Positions 10,830-22,300 of a stretch of DNA of 64,000 nt are shown here, one piece after another (positions within the stretch are counted from its first letter, which is position 1; the number at the start of each line of letters is the position of its first letter). The DNA comes from Saturnia japonica (taxonomy: Eukaryota; Arthropoda; Insecta; Lepidoptera; Saturniidae), in the NCBI GenBank assembly GCA_033032175.1, contig CM065316.1:8216115-8280114 (forward strand). Direction: 5' to 3'. A program made the position numbers and the translations under genes. Under the pieces are notes generated by a model. The model did no database searches, had not been told where the DNA came from, and saw only the letters and a list, made by a program, of their open reading frames with translations.

Positions 10830-12262
10830 GTAAGAAACTCGATCGGGTTTATCTTAATTTTCCAACAATAAAAATGTGTTATTAAAAACAGTCATAATAA
10901 TTTAGTGGATGAACAAAGAGGGAGTCACTTCTAGACATTACTATCATACACATAATGATCCACCCTATAATAACTTTTTGACAGTAAAACATGCTTGACA
11001 TGGTCCTTGGACTCATTGCCCGGTAAATCAATAATGTGCTTCGGGGTCTAAATATAATTCTTAACACTATTACCTAAAAAACTTTATTGGACCTCTTAGT
11101 CTAAAACACGTTACGACTAATTTATCTCTATTTCTAGTATTAACATTGTGCTGATCTTTGACAAAATCTAACTTGAGTAAATTTTTAAGAATATACATTG
11201 AGTTATCAAGGATGTATTGAGAGGGCAAAGTTAATATATTATATTCTTGAAATTTGTTATTTAGGGATTAACGATGTCTCAGGTTATAAGTTGCACGAAT
11301 CGCCCACTTTTATAATATAAATATGGTATTTATCTCAGCTGGTGAACCCAACAGCAAAATACCGTAAGACATTAATCTATTAAAGTAAGCGGAGTAGACT
11401 AACCTAGTAGTGGCAATATCTGTTAACTGGCGTATCTTACGTAATGTGAATGCAGCAGAGCTTAATCTTCCCGCTAAGGTTTTAATTTGCGGACCCCATT
11501 GTAATTTTGAATAAAGCGATTACCTTCTTAATACCCAAGAAAACAGTACTATCAACTAAGCCTACTAAATTCCCTTCTACCTTGATACTACTATCGACAC
11601 GCCGGACATTGGGCAAGGCAAATCTCATACATTTGATTTTGTTTGCATTTAGCATTAAATTATTTTAAAGCAAACCATTCACAAGTTGTAACTAAAATAT
11701 TGTTTAATTACCTAAGCTCCGAGTCTATCCTTTTCACTTTGCATATAAGTAAAGTGTCATCCGCAAAAAGAATCATGTCAGTACCGTCCTCAACCACCAG
11801 CGGTAGATCGTTTATATAAACGAGAAACAAAAATGGTCCCAAAATCGATCCCTGAGGGAGGCCGACACTTGCCTATGATCCCGAAGACGTTGCCCCATTT
11901 ACACTTTCTTTTAGACAGCGGTCTGTTAAATAAGAGATTAGAAAGTCGAGAGAAGGGCCACAAACATCATAATGTTTTAGATTAAGTATCAGCATGGTGT
12001 GACTAACGCAGTCGAAGGCTTTTGAAAGATCACAGAATATACCGATTGAATTCTGCGACTCTTCCCATGACCCATATATATGACTTAGTAGCGTTGCACC
12101 AGCGTCAGTGATCGATTTCGATTTCGTGAATCCAAATTACCGACCATCCAATATCTTGTGTTTATTAAAATACTCTACTAACCTCATAAGCATAATTTTC
12201 TCGAAAATCTTACTAAACGAAGGAAGTACAGAAATTGGTCTATAATTATCAAGATACAATAC
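10830..12262 (-). pseudogene. Non-LTR retrotransposon reverse transcriptase, frameshifted (CR1/Jockey-like)
   Basis: Translated from 12262 leftward the fragments run in the right order for an ORF2 polymerase. They are NYRPISVLPSFSKIFEKIM (about 12245-12190), then DLSKAFDCVSHTMLIL (about 12036-11990), [20 protein letters not shown] (about 11863-11805) and the catalytic FADDT at 11767-11753. The C-terminal stretch has GRLSSAAFTLRKIRQLTDIA (about 11490-11430), and the tail ends near 10890. Several stops and frame changes interrupt it, including stops in the FGFTK and SSGS regions and a jump near 11600. The 5' end is truncated at about 12262, so endonuclease and ORF1 are missing. The 3' untranslated part holds GATCGAGTTTCTTACCGG, a word common near the 3' end of such lepidopteran elements. 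It is a dead copy; the clade is from motif memory. Confidence 0.85.
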
Positions 12263-12269
12263 AATATAC

Positions 12270-13265
12270 CAAACAATATCATATACCATCACGTTATATA
12301 ATCTTCTTATTCGTGAAAATTAATATAATATCTGTGTTTGTGTACTATGCGTTCGCGTATCATATATCCGATTAAGTTGAAACTTCTTACAGTTGTTGGC
12401 ACTTGCGTGAGAGTTTTTGACATAATATCATTAATGTAAGTACAATAGGTGGAGTGAAAATCGTTTCCTCAAATGAGTGTATTTAATAAAGTTTTCGGTG
12501 TTTTGAATATAGTTTTAAGGATTGACCCCGATCCAGAATCTAGTTAGACTACATATCATTAAGCTTTTTTTAGACGTTAAGAAATAATGAAAAAAAAATT
12601 AGGATAATATAAAAGACAGTCCACTCTTAATCGATATGCGATACATACGAGTAGTTTTCTTGAAACATCAAACCGTTTTCACTTGAAGGAATTCATGGGT
12701 ACCAGCTATTGTATATATATGTGTAAAATAAACTAAACTGTGATTCAAGTCAAAGTTTGGATTTATGCGAACAACTGACGGACTAGTAAACTGTATAAAA
12801 AATTGTATTTTGATTAAAAATATCTTAACAAGTAGGAATAAGTATTCAATATTTAATCAATGAATCATAAAACTTTATATTCTAGATAAATTAATTATTT
12901 TGACGTTTAAAGATATGCATTACATTCACATAATTTATGTGTATATTTATGGTAAGAGTGATTATGGAATAGGAAGTATTTCGCTTAAGGGCTTGTTTTG
13001 ATCCATTTAAGAACCGTCATTACTTGCTATTTTATACAGATCGTTTATCTAGAGATACGTAACGGCCTTAGGAGGTAAGGGGATTGGATTATATTTTTCA
13101 AAAGATATGCAATGATGTATTTTACTTTCATGCCACTTTAGCAAACCTTAGCTTTTGGCTATACCAAAAAAAAATTATGACTTAAATTTTTAATAAAAAT
13201 CACTGTGCATCCATATCCAAAGTTTTTACAAATAATTTTATAAACAGATTGTAGGCTTATTTATA
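12270..13265. other. AT-rich non-coding stretch
   Basis: No gene. About 12330-12480 has the flavour of an old interspersed repeat (a stretch with TTAAGTTGAAACTTCTTACA) but has no second copy that I could find here. Confidence 0.35.
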
Positions 13266-13267
13266 TA

Positions 13268-13388
13268 TATAATATCTAGACTAACGAGATAAGCTCGGAT
13301 TCTTAAAAAAAAGAAAAAAATACATATCTAGGTAAACTCGGAATGTAAAACATTATCTAAATACAAAGTTACATCCAAATCGTTACAT
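13268..13388 (+). repeat. Interspersed repeat, family F copy 1
   Basis: The words GGTAAACTCGGAATGTAAAA and CATTATCTAAATACAAAG are shared with 28321-28460 (plus) and, inverted, 38975-39105. All three have the order: a CTGGGCGA-like start, an A-rich run, AGGTAAACTTGGAATGT, then AAATGCAAAGTTTCA. Low coding potential; probably the tail of a larger element. Confidence 0.55.
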
Positions 13389-13424
13389 ATTATTCCTCAC
13401 TTAGGACTTGTGTCGACGGTACCT

Positions 13425-14045
13425 CCACCACTCTGCCACCGCGCCGCCGCTCCACCACCGCGCCGCCGCCGCGTCTTCGCCGAGCTATTCTGTATACACG
13501 CGTCACTGCCACGCCACCGCGGCTTGATTCGTCTATCACTGTACATTTTAAGTAATACATTGCTAGCCACGAACATCATACATGTAGGCATAATTAATAT
13601 GATGAATTTAATTTAAAAAAGGAGGTGGTGTATGCATACTGTATGTAAAGAAATGGCTAAGTAAAAGTAAGAAGTCAAACAGACACTCACGGGTTCAACC
13701 TATTTTTTGTTCAAAGGGAACAACACGATGGATTCCATACACTCTATAAAGGTCTACGAAAAGATGAGTGTAAATTTTGTGATTATCTTCGAATGAATAT
13801 CAAAATTTTCGACAAATTATTAGATATACCTATTATATGCAAATACTAACATTTTTTTAGTTAAACCCAACATGTTCTTTATTCCTACACGTATAATTTT
13901 CGTGGCTAATAATGTATTATGAAAAAGGTACAGTAATATAGCATGCGGCGGTGGCGGCGCAGTGGCAGAGCGGTGGCCGCGCGGCGGTGGAGCGAGACTA
14001 CGCGCTGGTGGAGCGATGGCGGCGCCGCGCCGTGTACACGAGCCC
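13425..14045. repeat. Pair of GC-rich segments in inverted orientation
   Basis: Segments 13425-13530 and 13940-14045 are packed with CCACC/GCCGCC on one side and the complementary GGTGG/GGCGGC on the other. The word CGGTGGAGCG and its neighbours recur as GCTCCACCACCGCG in the other arm. The ~400 bp between them are ordinary AT-rich DNA. The GC-rich words resemble the middle of family G repeats (48841, 36870), so these may be two family G cores in opposite orientation. Short stop-free frames across the arms are low-complexity and are not taken as genes. Confidence 0.45.
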
Positions 14046-14540
14046 TAACGACCGTTTTCAATAATCTATCTAACCACTGCTTTTGCTAATCAAAATAGAA
14101 AGACATATCTGTTGGTAATCTTTTGTATGAACTAACTATCCGAAGATACGTTATTGAAATGTAAAAGCTTACCAAAATATATATCTTTGAAGATGGATCT
14201 ATGAAAAATGGTATTTAGCAATTATTACTCTGAGCCACAGCGAAACGTGGCCGGGTTTATAGCTAAATAAATATAAAGTATAAAATAATCAAAAATAAGT
14301 AACCGTTACAATCTAAATTTGTCTGTCTACATAACTACTACCTTGCCGGAATTCAAATGATAAATACGTTGACTTACCCCACTTGACAACTCATTTTCTC
14401 GTAACATATACTCTATTAACGAACGGTCAAATAACATGGTAGCAACGATCACCTTCGCAATACTATAATGGTAGCCTTATTCATACAACTATAATTATTT
14501 TCTGTCTCGTAGCAAGGCAAGAACAATCAATAAAAATAAA

Positions 14541-14860
14541 TCATTTAAATAAGCATAAACACGTATTACAATGCGCCGACATTACATCTGCTAATGATTT
14601 CGCTAACGAATCATTGAAAGTGGTCGGATCGCGTGCCCGAACGTTTGTCCGTTTCGATCTAATCGTCGCGCACCGGTGTTTGTGAGATTCCTTTGTGTGT
14701 GTGCAATGCGGTCGTAATAATATGAAAGTGTTGTCCGGACCCCGCCTTAGCCTCGGGCCGGCTAGCTGTTCCATTTACATCTGCTCGGATACTTTATTAA
14801 GCCTTCTGTCGTGAAGCCGTACACCGCACCACACCTCACCGAAACTGTGCCTACGAATCG
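14541..14860. other. GC-richer unique stretch, no gene assigned
   Basis: This ~300-bp block is notably less AT-rich than its surroundings and carries a 77-codon minus-strand frame (14774-14541). The frame resembles no protein I know and is rich in Arg/Thr/His as chance frames in GC-richer DNA are. No splice sites, repeat copies or tRNA features were seen. It could be a regulatory element or an old insertion. Confidence 0.25.
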
Positions 14861-15249
14861 TTGATAACGATAATAACTCACGCAATATCCTTAATGCTCG
14901 GGTCTAGATAAAACGAGATCATTTTAAACCAATTACTAGATGGTTGTAGTTTTGTATTATGTTATACAACATTCGCAGCATCGAAATTATGTTTCTAATT
15001 CGCATTATGGTAAGGTTAACTAGCTCATAATTATTACTGAATTTTCTATAACTTTTTTGAAGAATGCCTAAGTACCTCATACATATCTATCTAATTTCTA
15101 TGAATGCAAAAGATTGTATTAATATATTAATGTAGTTTTAACTTATATAACAAATTTACATAATGTAATGTATGCAATGTATTATCAGTATAGTATACAT
15201 TCAATTGGTAAAGTTTACCTTTTAAATACATGTCTTAGTGTTCAGTTAT

Positions 15250-15385
15250 CACTGTCATGCCGGCCTGCTCAAATGTCTCTTCACGTTTTATTTGTAGGAC
15301 TCCATGCTATGGGAATGAGGGAACACACAGGGTAGGAAATAGTTCCACAATTTCACAGTACGGCAAGGATATGACAGAAACATAA
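15250..15385 (+). repeat. Interspersed repeat, family I copy 1
   Basis: Shares CTGCTCAAATGYCTCTTCACG and GTTCCACAATTTCACAGTA with 24548-24760 and, more weakly, 51330-51435. The following ~230 bp (to about 15620), including a near-perfect hairpin around AAGGGTGT/ACACCCTT, may belong to the same insertion. No coding capacity. Confidence 0.5.
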
Positions 15386-15639
15386 TTAGAATTTTACCAG
15401 TAAACTATTTATTTAGATACAATATCACAGAGATCATTATGAAAGAGAATAGTAGCTATGCAAAGGAATGTGGAAGTATCGACATCACACCTATTTCTAC
15501 CACGAAGCAGCAGTTCTCTGATTGCTCTGTTGAATTCCCAAGGGTGTAACACCCTTGCCCATGCCTTGACCCAGGGCCCCACTAACTGCTACACGAAGCG
15601 CTCCAACTAAATCTTCATGAGTAGCAATTATTTATTATT

Positions 15640-18600
15640 GACTGACTAGGATCGGAATGCGATATTTTTAAAGTTGGTGGTAGCTAAAGACTAGAGTGAC
15701 ACAAAAAAAAAAAACAGAATTAATAACAAACGCAAAGCTCTCGAAATTAATCAAGTGGTTTATAACGTAGCTACCATTCTTTTTCTTATTAAATAACCGC
15801 AAGCTACCGACGATCAAGATATTAAAAGGCAATTATTAATAAAGCCGATAATAATAACGATATTAAATGAAATATAAATCGTAATTATTACAGTAAAAGG
15901 CTCGTGAATGGTAGTTATCAGAAAATGTTGTTTTTGTCTCCGTTTTATTATTTGTTAATATTTATTTCGGAAAAACTTTTAGACTTAAAAACTTTAAAGT
16001 TTTAGAAAAAATAAAACAATATACAGTAATATTATGTAGGTACAGTATCGGATAAGCAATGAAATTTTAATACCTCATACAATTTGTGATAATGACATCT
16101 GAAGATTAGCCTGCTAGAACTGGCCAAAATACATGACAGTTGAAGGGAAATTTTCTTACTAAAGAACAATTTGGGTTGTCAATAAAGCTGATTGATAAAA
16201 TTATGTATAAAATACGAAAAGAACATGGGGTTCTTATGGTCCTGAATTATATCCATTTTACAATAAAATATTTATAATACCGTGAGTCATCGAAGCATTT
16301 CGTAATTATGGTAGTGAAAAGCCAGACATTCTAACTATTAACGCAATAAGCTCTGTCTACTAGGAATTTTGATTATTGTACCCTCTAGTCTATTCACCAG
16401 ACATTGTCTAATGTAGCAAAAAAGACTATATAAATCCACAGAAAAGAAAGCACCTATTTTTGTATTAACTACCTATTTTATAAAATCTTTGCTTGTTTAA
16501 GTTGTGTGAACCAAAAATATTTTAGTAATGTTGATTTCACATCGTAGAATATTATCCGAAAATATTTAGCTAAAGTATTGTTTACACAACAATCAATCTT
16601 TTTGTGTTAAATTCTTGACATTTTTAACAAAAACATAATACACTAAATAAAAACTGAATTTTTTTACAGTTTCTCGATAATATTTGTAAATTTATTGAGT
16701 CATATACCGTCAGTGTATTATTGAATTGTTACACGCAATAGATACGATTCAGTTATTCTGCGCAGGATCACGTCGCACTGTGTTGAGACACCCAAAGGTT
16801 GGCTCTTAGTGCGTCGCTTACGCAACTCATCGTAAATAAATAGAGCAGATAGATGGGCGCAATTTCTATAAAGCCTAACTCGCAATTTGTCCGTAAAATT
16901 TTTAAATTACGCAACTCTGAAACTTTGTTATGAGCTCGGTCATGCTTGAAATATGGACATGCTCGCCATCAATTTTTTTTTAGCAAGATTGACTTTTGTA
17001 GGCTGGCCGGGCTTATTTTTTTTTTGTTCTGGTTTCAATTTACAAATCACATCCGGAACTACAATATAATATAATAAACTTAAGGGCCTGCTTCTATTAT
17101 AACAATACTTACTTGGTATGTAAATGAAAATCGTTGTCACGCAGAAAATCAACTCTTTTTTCATACGGTGGCATTCGGAGTTCATATATAAGATTTTTCA
17201 TAATTTTTGGTGTCCTTTTCTTTGAGCCTTTGGATCATTGGATTCTTCTATTATTTTGTACTTTTATACGTAGTCAGAGCAAAGCAAATGTTTCGTAAGT
17301 ATATGTTATATATAGGCAATGTATGAAATTCCGGCATACTATAAACAAACTTTATTTTCAAAATTCTATGTTGGTAATTGTCTCACTACAACTGTTTCAA
17401 ATGTATTGTCTTGTAATAAAATTATCAGATAAAATGCCTCATTCCTGTCTTAGAAATCTCCTTTATATAAATACTATAATATTACGTATCAAATATTAAT
17501 TATATCCAATGTTTTTTCTGACATTTGTAACATATAAATCTTTACTCTATATTTTCTTGGCAAACGCTCCTCGTCACTCCAAAACATGAAAAAGGGTTCA
17601 TAAGGTAAAAGTTGAAACGTAAGTATGTATAATTGTAGGTATATAATATTTAAAAATGGTTACACTGTGTATACGTGACCTATATTTGACATTGTTTCAA
17701 CTTATAGTAAATATTATACAACGTTTTTTGCTTTTACATGTTATGTTGGGTATCTTAAAGTATAGAATTAACGCACGAGACGTAGAGAAAAAATACAAAT
17801 ACCATGATTACTGCTAAACTACATTGAATTAAGTTAACTTAATTTCAGCGGGTTCAAGAGTTTTTTTATTGACATTTCTGTCGCTTAAGATATAAAACCA
17901 CTACATGTAAAAAAGTTGTATAATATTTACATTTATAGGTAGCTTGAAAGCATCAAAAGTACGCCTCCTTATGAAATAAATCGTGATCGATCTTGATAAA
18001 ATGAAATATCAACATAAAAATTTCAGAATACTTATAATGGTATCCGTAGACCACAAAATAGATGACGAGAGAAAAAAAAACCATTTTTGCAATTGAATAA
18101 AATGTTGAGTGACATTTTAATTAAATTTTTTTCGAGTTGATATTTGTGTGAAATTAAAACGTGTTAAATTTTTTTTTTCTTTGGTCAACCTGATATACGT
18201 ATAGAAGTATCTACAGATTTATTACTTTGGATACATAATTCTGCTTACACACTATATTTCCATAAGCAAGAGTTTCGTGCACATTATTCTTGTTATGGCT
18301 GGTTGCGACAATACTCTGCATGCACGTGCGACGGTGGTCACCAACTCAACAAGACACTGCGGATGGACGTAATCACAATTTGTAACACAATATCAAACGA
18401 TTATTGTTTGTGCAATTTTATAAATAATACCACATGAAACATTATTTCTAAATGAGATATTTTAAAGGCTGAACTTGTTTTACTTTCAAAATATTTCATA
18501 TTCACAGAATCTTACTACAATCATATCCTCACTAACTTCGACCAAGTTTTTATTAAACTAAATAAGCTATGTATTGAATCGCTTATAAATTATTGCTTTA

Positions 18601-19345
18601 GTTGCTAATATAGTAAAATTATTGTTGCCCTACAATACAAGGTATAGTCGTAAATTGTAATGTTACCCTTAATAAACATATAACTGTAGATAAATTATTG
18701 CTAACCGGTTTGTTTCCCGGTTTGTTTTTTAGTAAAAGGAATCTGAATAATTCATTATTCAGAAATAGCACTTAAAATCCATATTTTATCCTCGGTAAGT
18801 ACCAAATAATGGATTAACCACAAGGTCCGTTATGTACGTAACGGAATATTTGTTAACAGTAGAGGAACGAGGGGCTTTTGTAACAGGGGCAGGAGTTGGA
18901 CATACGGTAAAACGAATTTTACACCGGGTCAAAAATTTTTTTTACTTATTTTTCAACTTACTCTTATCTTTATTTAGGGGTTTGGTTGTGGATGTGGATA
19001 TTTTAAGAGAATTTAATCGGTTTCATATCGGATATCGGAATGAACATGGATATGATTTTTTTTCAGATATCTGACAGTTTCGAATAATTTCATTTTTATG
19101 TCTATTATATCTTTCAAATAATTGTGATGACAAGAAAAGTATTGTTCGAAAATTTGTTAGTGAACAATGTTAACTTTATTATAGATAATTATTATTTAAA
19201 TTTTATATATATAATTTTAGGGAATCCCAGGGTCTCATACGACTCCGTCCCTAACAGAAAATATTCACAACATTTACTTATCTAGTATACGGTTACTGTT
19301 TCAGATATTTTGTATTTTCGATGTATCCGATAGTTTCAGTAATCT
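15640..19345. other. Long AT-rich non-coding stretch
   Basis: Apart from the weak gene candidate at 16940-17185 nothing is supported. Short GC-richer patches at 16745-16830 and 18300-18370 show no copies elsewhere in the window. Frames of 60-80 codons within it are AT-biased chance frames. Confidence 0.35.
16940..17185 (-). CDS. Weak candidate two-exon small gene
   Basis: From an ATG at 17185 a frame begins MNSECHRMKKELIFCVTTI, with a hydrophobic N-terminus. After 73 coding bases comes a textbook splice donor, AA|GTAAGTATTG, and 54 bases later an acceptor, TATATTGTAG|TTCC. Splicing keeps the frame and leads into a lysine-rich tail (KLKPEQKKNKPGQPTKVN) ending at 16940. Because the 54-bp insert is also stop-free, the whole stretch is open either way. 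The lysines come partly from A-runs, as in chance frames. I recognise no family. The donor and acceptor are the only reason to list it. Confidence 0.15.
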   Translation of the reverse strand: MNSECHRMKKELIFCVTTIFIYIPSKYCYNRSRPLSLLYYIVVPDVICKLKPEQKKNKPGQPTKVNLAKKKLMASMSIFQA

Positions 19346-19360
19346 ACATTCACAGAGTCC

Positions 19361-19448
19361 TTTTTTTTTTTTTTTTAGATCTGACTACACTGTTAGCCTT
19401 AGGGGCCCTAAAGCCGCTGCGGCTTTTACAGCTTCACCGGACTTGGAG
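19361..19448 (-). mobile_element. Short poly-A retroposon, copy 2 (with TSD)
   Basis: On the minus strand the element starts CCAAGTCCGGTGAAGC and ends in an A-run (a 16-nt T-run at 19361-19376). Flanking repeats are TCACAGAGTCC at 19350-19360 and TCACAGAGTTCC at 19449-19460, so the insertion is about 88 bp including its tail. It starts at the same base as the copy at 29768, which argues that ~70 nt is the full length rather than a random 5' truncation. Confidence 0.8.
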
Positions 19449-19464
19449 TCACAGAGTTCCAGAA

Positions 19465-20690
19465 CACCACTGTTTTATAAACCCCCACAACCCCACCCCA
19501 TAACTCCACATCGTTTGAACCGATATGTCTCACTAGGCGACGCGGGCGGCGCGACAATGTGTCTAAATGTGCTATATTTTGTCTCAGTTGTTCTGTGTCA
19601 AAATGTTGTTTTTTATAAGTAAATTTAAAGTACATATGTTGAATCTATTTTTAAATTTAGTTATTTTAGATTTTAGTAACGGTTTTACGATTAATAAATT
19701 ATATTTATAAATAAGAAAAAAAATGTTACTTATGACTAGATTTCTCAATAGTTTACTTAGTACCTAGGGTACTTAGTATAAAAATAATTCAAATAAATGC
19801 CTTTAAATAATGCTGTAGGTACTAAAAAAAAACAGAGATTTTGTTTAAACGATTTGCGCTTTGATTACAAAAAGCTATATAAAATTTTATTTTTTACGTG
19901 TGCATCATCAGTGTCATTAAAGTCAAGGGTTACCCTTTATATCATAACCAATAAAATAGATTTTTTAATATAATTAGACACTTATTCTTTAGGCTTTCTA
20001 ATTTACGACAATATAATATCAAATTACTTAATTATAACATTTGAGAGCACTGTCATGTCTCTGTCGATGACTAAATAGTTTTCAGGATGTGAAGATCCGT
20101 GGGTGTTGTTTTATGAGCACATGCAAATTGTTCCCAGAATCGCGGTAGATCCAGTAACAATACAAATAAGTTACAATACAGTGCCCGCGGCGTTTGAACG
20201 GGCGGTACCGGGAGCACCAATTAGGTCTTACAATGTTGCTTTAATGCACTATCTACAATTGTTTGATATCCGATAACTTTATGTCCGGTATTGTATTGTT
20301 ATTTTAGCCTTGAACTGTTAAGTAATGTTTATTAATTAAAGTAAATATAATTAATAAAAAAGATAAATAATAACCGTGGTAAAAAAATTCGTTTATAATA
20401 GTTCACATAAAAAGTTTCTTTATAGGAAATTCTGACTAATTTACTGGATAAATGTTTAGTAATATTTTTAGAAATTAAATTTAAACTACTTACCTGTGTG
20501 AAAATTGCAAAAAAAAAAAATTAGGATCTTTTTAAGTTACTAGGTAGATATCATAAATATAGTATATGTATATAAATCTATGGTAGATATTATACTTATC
20601 CACTTTGAACTACACGACCACCATTTGTACGTAATCTATATTATTAAACCTGTATCTACACGAAATATTTTTTACAAATTTCCCGATGGC
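19465..20690. other. AT-rich non-coding stretch
   Basis: No gene. About 20150-20240 is GC-richer (CCCGCGGCG...CGGGCGGTACCGGG) and is bracketed at a distance by ACAATACA/TGTATTGT words; I cannot assign it. Confidence 0.3.
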
Positions 20691-20694
20691 CATA

Positions 20695-20870
20695 AAGGAC
20701 ATAAATGATCACGAATATGCCCTTAAACAATGTTTTGTCTGTCTGTCTGTCTGGCAGTTGGTATATCCGGTTTAACTCAAAATCGGCTTGACCGTTTCTT
20801 ATGAAATTTTGTACACGAGAAGCTTATGTCATTGGTCAATTGATGGGTTATAACAATTTTCGTAATTATT
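20695..20870 (+). repeat. Old interspersed repeat with GTCT microsatellite
   Basis: A GTCTGTCTGTCTGTCT run is followed by AAAATCGGCTTGACCGTTTC and TATGAAATTTTGTACACG, a word order typical of lepidopteran repeat tails. There is no second full copy in this window, so the family is not fixed. Confidence 0.4.
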
Positions 20871-20884
20871 TTAGTATTAGTAAA

Positions 20885-21075
20885 ATTTACAATCGGCAAC
20901 GAGTATGTGATGATTCTGGTGTTGCAAGCGCCCATAGGCTGTGGTAACCGCTTACCATCTGGTTGACCGCAAGCTTATAAGCCACCATTGGCGTGTAAAA
21001 AAATGAGCATAGTACAATAATGATAGCAGAGGTGATAGGTAAAGATTTGCCGGTGGTCACTGTGGTGATACCATG
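20885..21075 (+). repeat. Interspersed repeat tail
   Basis: Contains GGTGTTGCAAGCGCCCATAG and CCGCTTACCATCTGGTTGAC, words that in Lepidoptera typically sit at the 3' end of retroposons. A shorter relative (CAAGCGCCCATAGGC...TTACCATC) lies at about 26878-26905. No coding capacity. Confidence 0.45.
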
Positions 21076-21227
21076 CCAGACATATAAAACCAAAAGTTAT
21101 TTGCTATAATAGGTTACTTTAGAAACTGATCGCTGTTAAAATTAGACTAGCTGAAGTATGCTTTTATGATAAGTTATGATAACAACTCAATTGATTAGTT
21201 CAACTCAAAATTTAATTTAATTTAAGT

Positions 21228-21385
21228 AAGGGCAGTGATAGCTCAGTGGCAGCGTGTATGGAAACCGTGTCAATGGACATGGGTTCAAATCCCCCGCAAT
21301 GAGCCTGATCCTTAAGAATGAGCCCACCTGGCTAGCTACCACCCTCCAATCCATATTTTATTAACAAAATTCTCAAAAAAAAAAA
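21228..21385 (+). mobile_element. tRNA-derived SINE, family H copy 2
   Basis: The head has an A-box-like TAGCTCAGTGGCAGCG and a B-box-like GGGTTCAAATCCC. The body continues with CTGGCTAGCTACCACCCTCC and ends in an A-run (about 21376-21385). Body words recur on the minus strand at 22160-22300 and 50521-50812. This copy is shortened in the 3' half. Confidence 0.65.
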
Positions 21386-21534
21386 CCTTCAAACCCACGA
21401 TGTCATTTCTTGGACGAATACGTACTATATGGTAATTATTTTTGCGGATCCGTACACAGTTTTGTCCTTATATAGGAAATAAATTAAAATTAAATATAAC
21501 AATTAATTTTCAATAATTACTGCCCATGACAATA

Positions 21535-21775
21535 TCATGACATACCATCACCCCTGTATTCCGCGAAGGGTTAGGCAGAGGTGAGAGATCGCTGGACATG
21601 TTGCTTAGGGTGACAATAGAGGGCGAACCGATTGCCATTAATCGGGCACAAAGCCAAACTCTGAGCTACTATTGAGAATTTCATAGAAAAACCCAATAAC
21701 ACTTTACTCGATCTAGGAATCGAACCCGTCAAGCATAGCAGTCGCGCTTAAGATCTCTAAGCAAATGAGACAGTT
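21535..21775 (-). mobile_element. tRNA-derived SINE, family L copy 1
   Basis: Aligns along its length with 22971-23214: GAAGGGTTAGGCAGAGGTG, TTGCCATTAATCGGG, CAATAACACTTTACTC and AATCGAACCC occur in the same order and spacing. The head on the minus strand is degraded, with the B box (GGGTTCGATTCC type) still visible. Confidence 0.7.
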
Positions 21776-22159
21776 TAATACATACATTTTTGTTCTATAA
21801 TACCTTAGGACGCGCTCTCAAAAAGTGTTCAATTTTCGCTATTTTCGGTACTGATTACAACAAAAGTATTGAACTTTGGTAATATATAACGGGTACCTAT
21901 CGGTAGATTGAACTTTTGACAACAACATAGCTAATTATTTTTTAGCATTTGTAGATTTTCATTAAAAAAATTCAATTTCCCGTAGATCTCTCTCGGGATT
22001 CACGATTAATTCAGGTACCAAAATTCAGTAAATAAAGAGTTTTCATAGTAAAAAAAAATATTACTACAATATACTACAATATACTTAAGTTTATTTGAGC
22101 TAAACAATACTTCCAAATAATATTCAACATAATATTTAAGATAAAAAACCATTTTGTTT

Positions 22160-22300
22160 CTGTGGAAGATTGGCCCTCAAGTGCAGCTGCCGCAACACAC
22201 TTAGGAGGTGGTTGGCGGCAGAGTGTCTGAGGGTGGTAGCTAACTAGACAGGCATTAGAAAATATCCTACCACTATGGTTTCATTAAAACGGAATGAATA
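22160..22300 (-). mobile_element. SINE family H fragment (body only)
   Basis: GAGGGTGGTAGCTAACTAG and CTACCACTATGGTTTCAT match the body of family H in the orientation of 50521-50812, and CCCTCAAGTGCAGCTGC matches the 3' end of the copy at 53804-54035. The tRNA-like head is missing. Confidence 0.55.

Noticed and set aside
13410..13616. Plus- and minus-strand frames across the GC-rich block
   Set aside because: Low-complexity Pro/Arg/Ala codons from GC-rich repeats; no start context or homologue.
15428..15450. GAGATCATTATGAAAG resembles the insect bantam microRNA seed region
   Set aside because: The match stops after about 17 bases, one position differs, and the flanks do not fold into a microRNA hairpin by eye; it lies beside a repeat.
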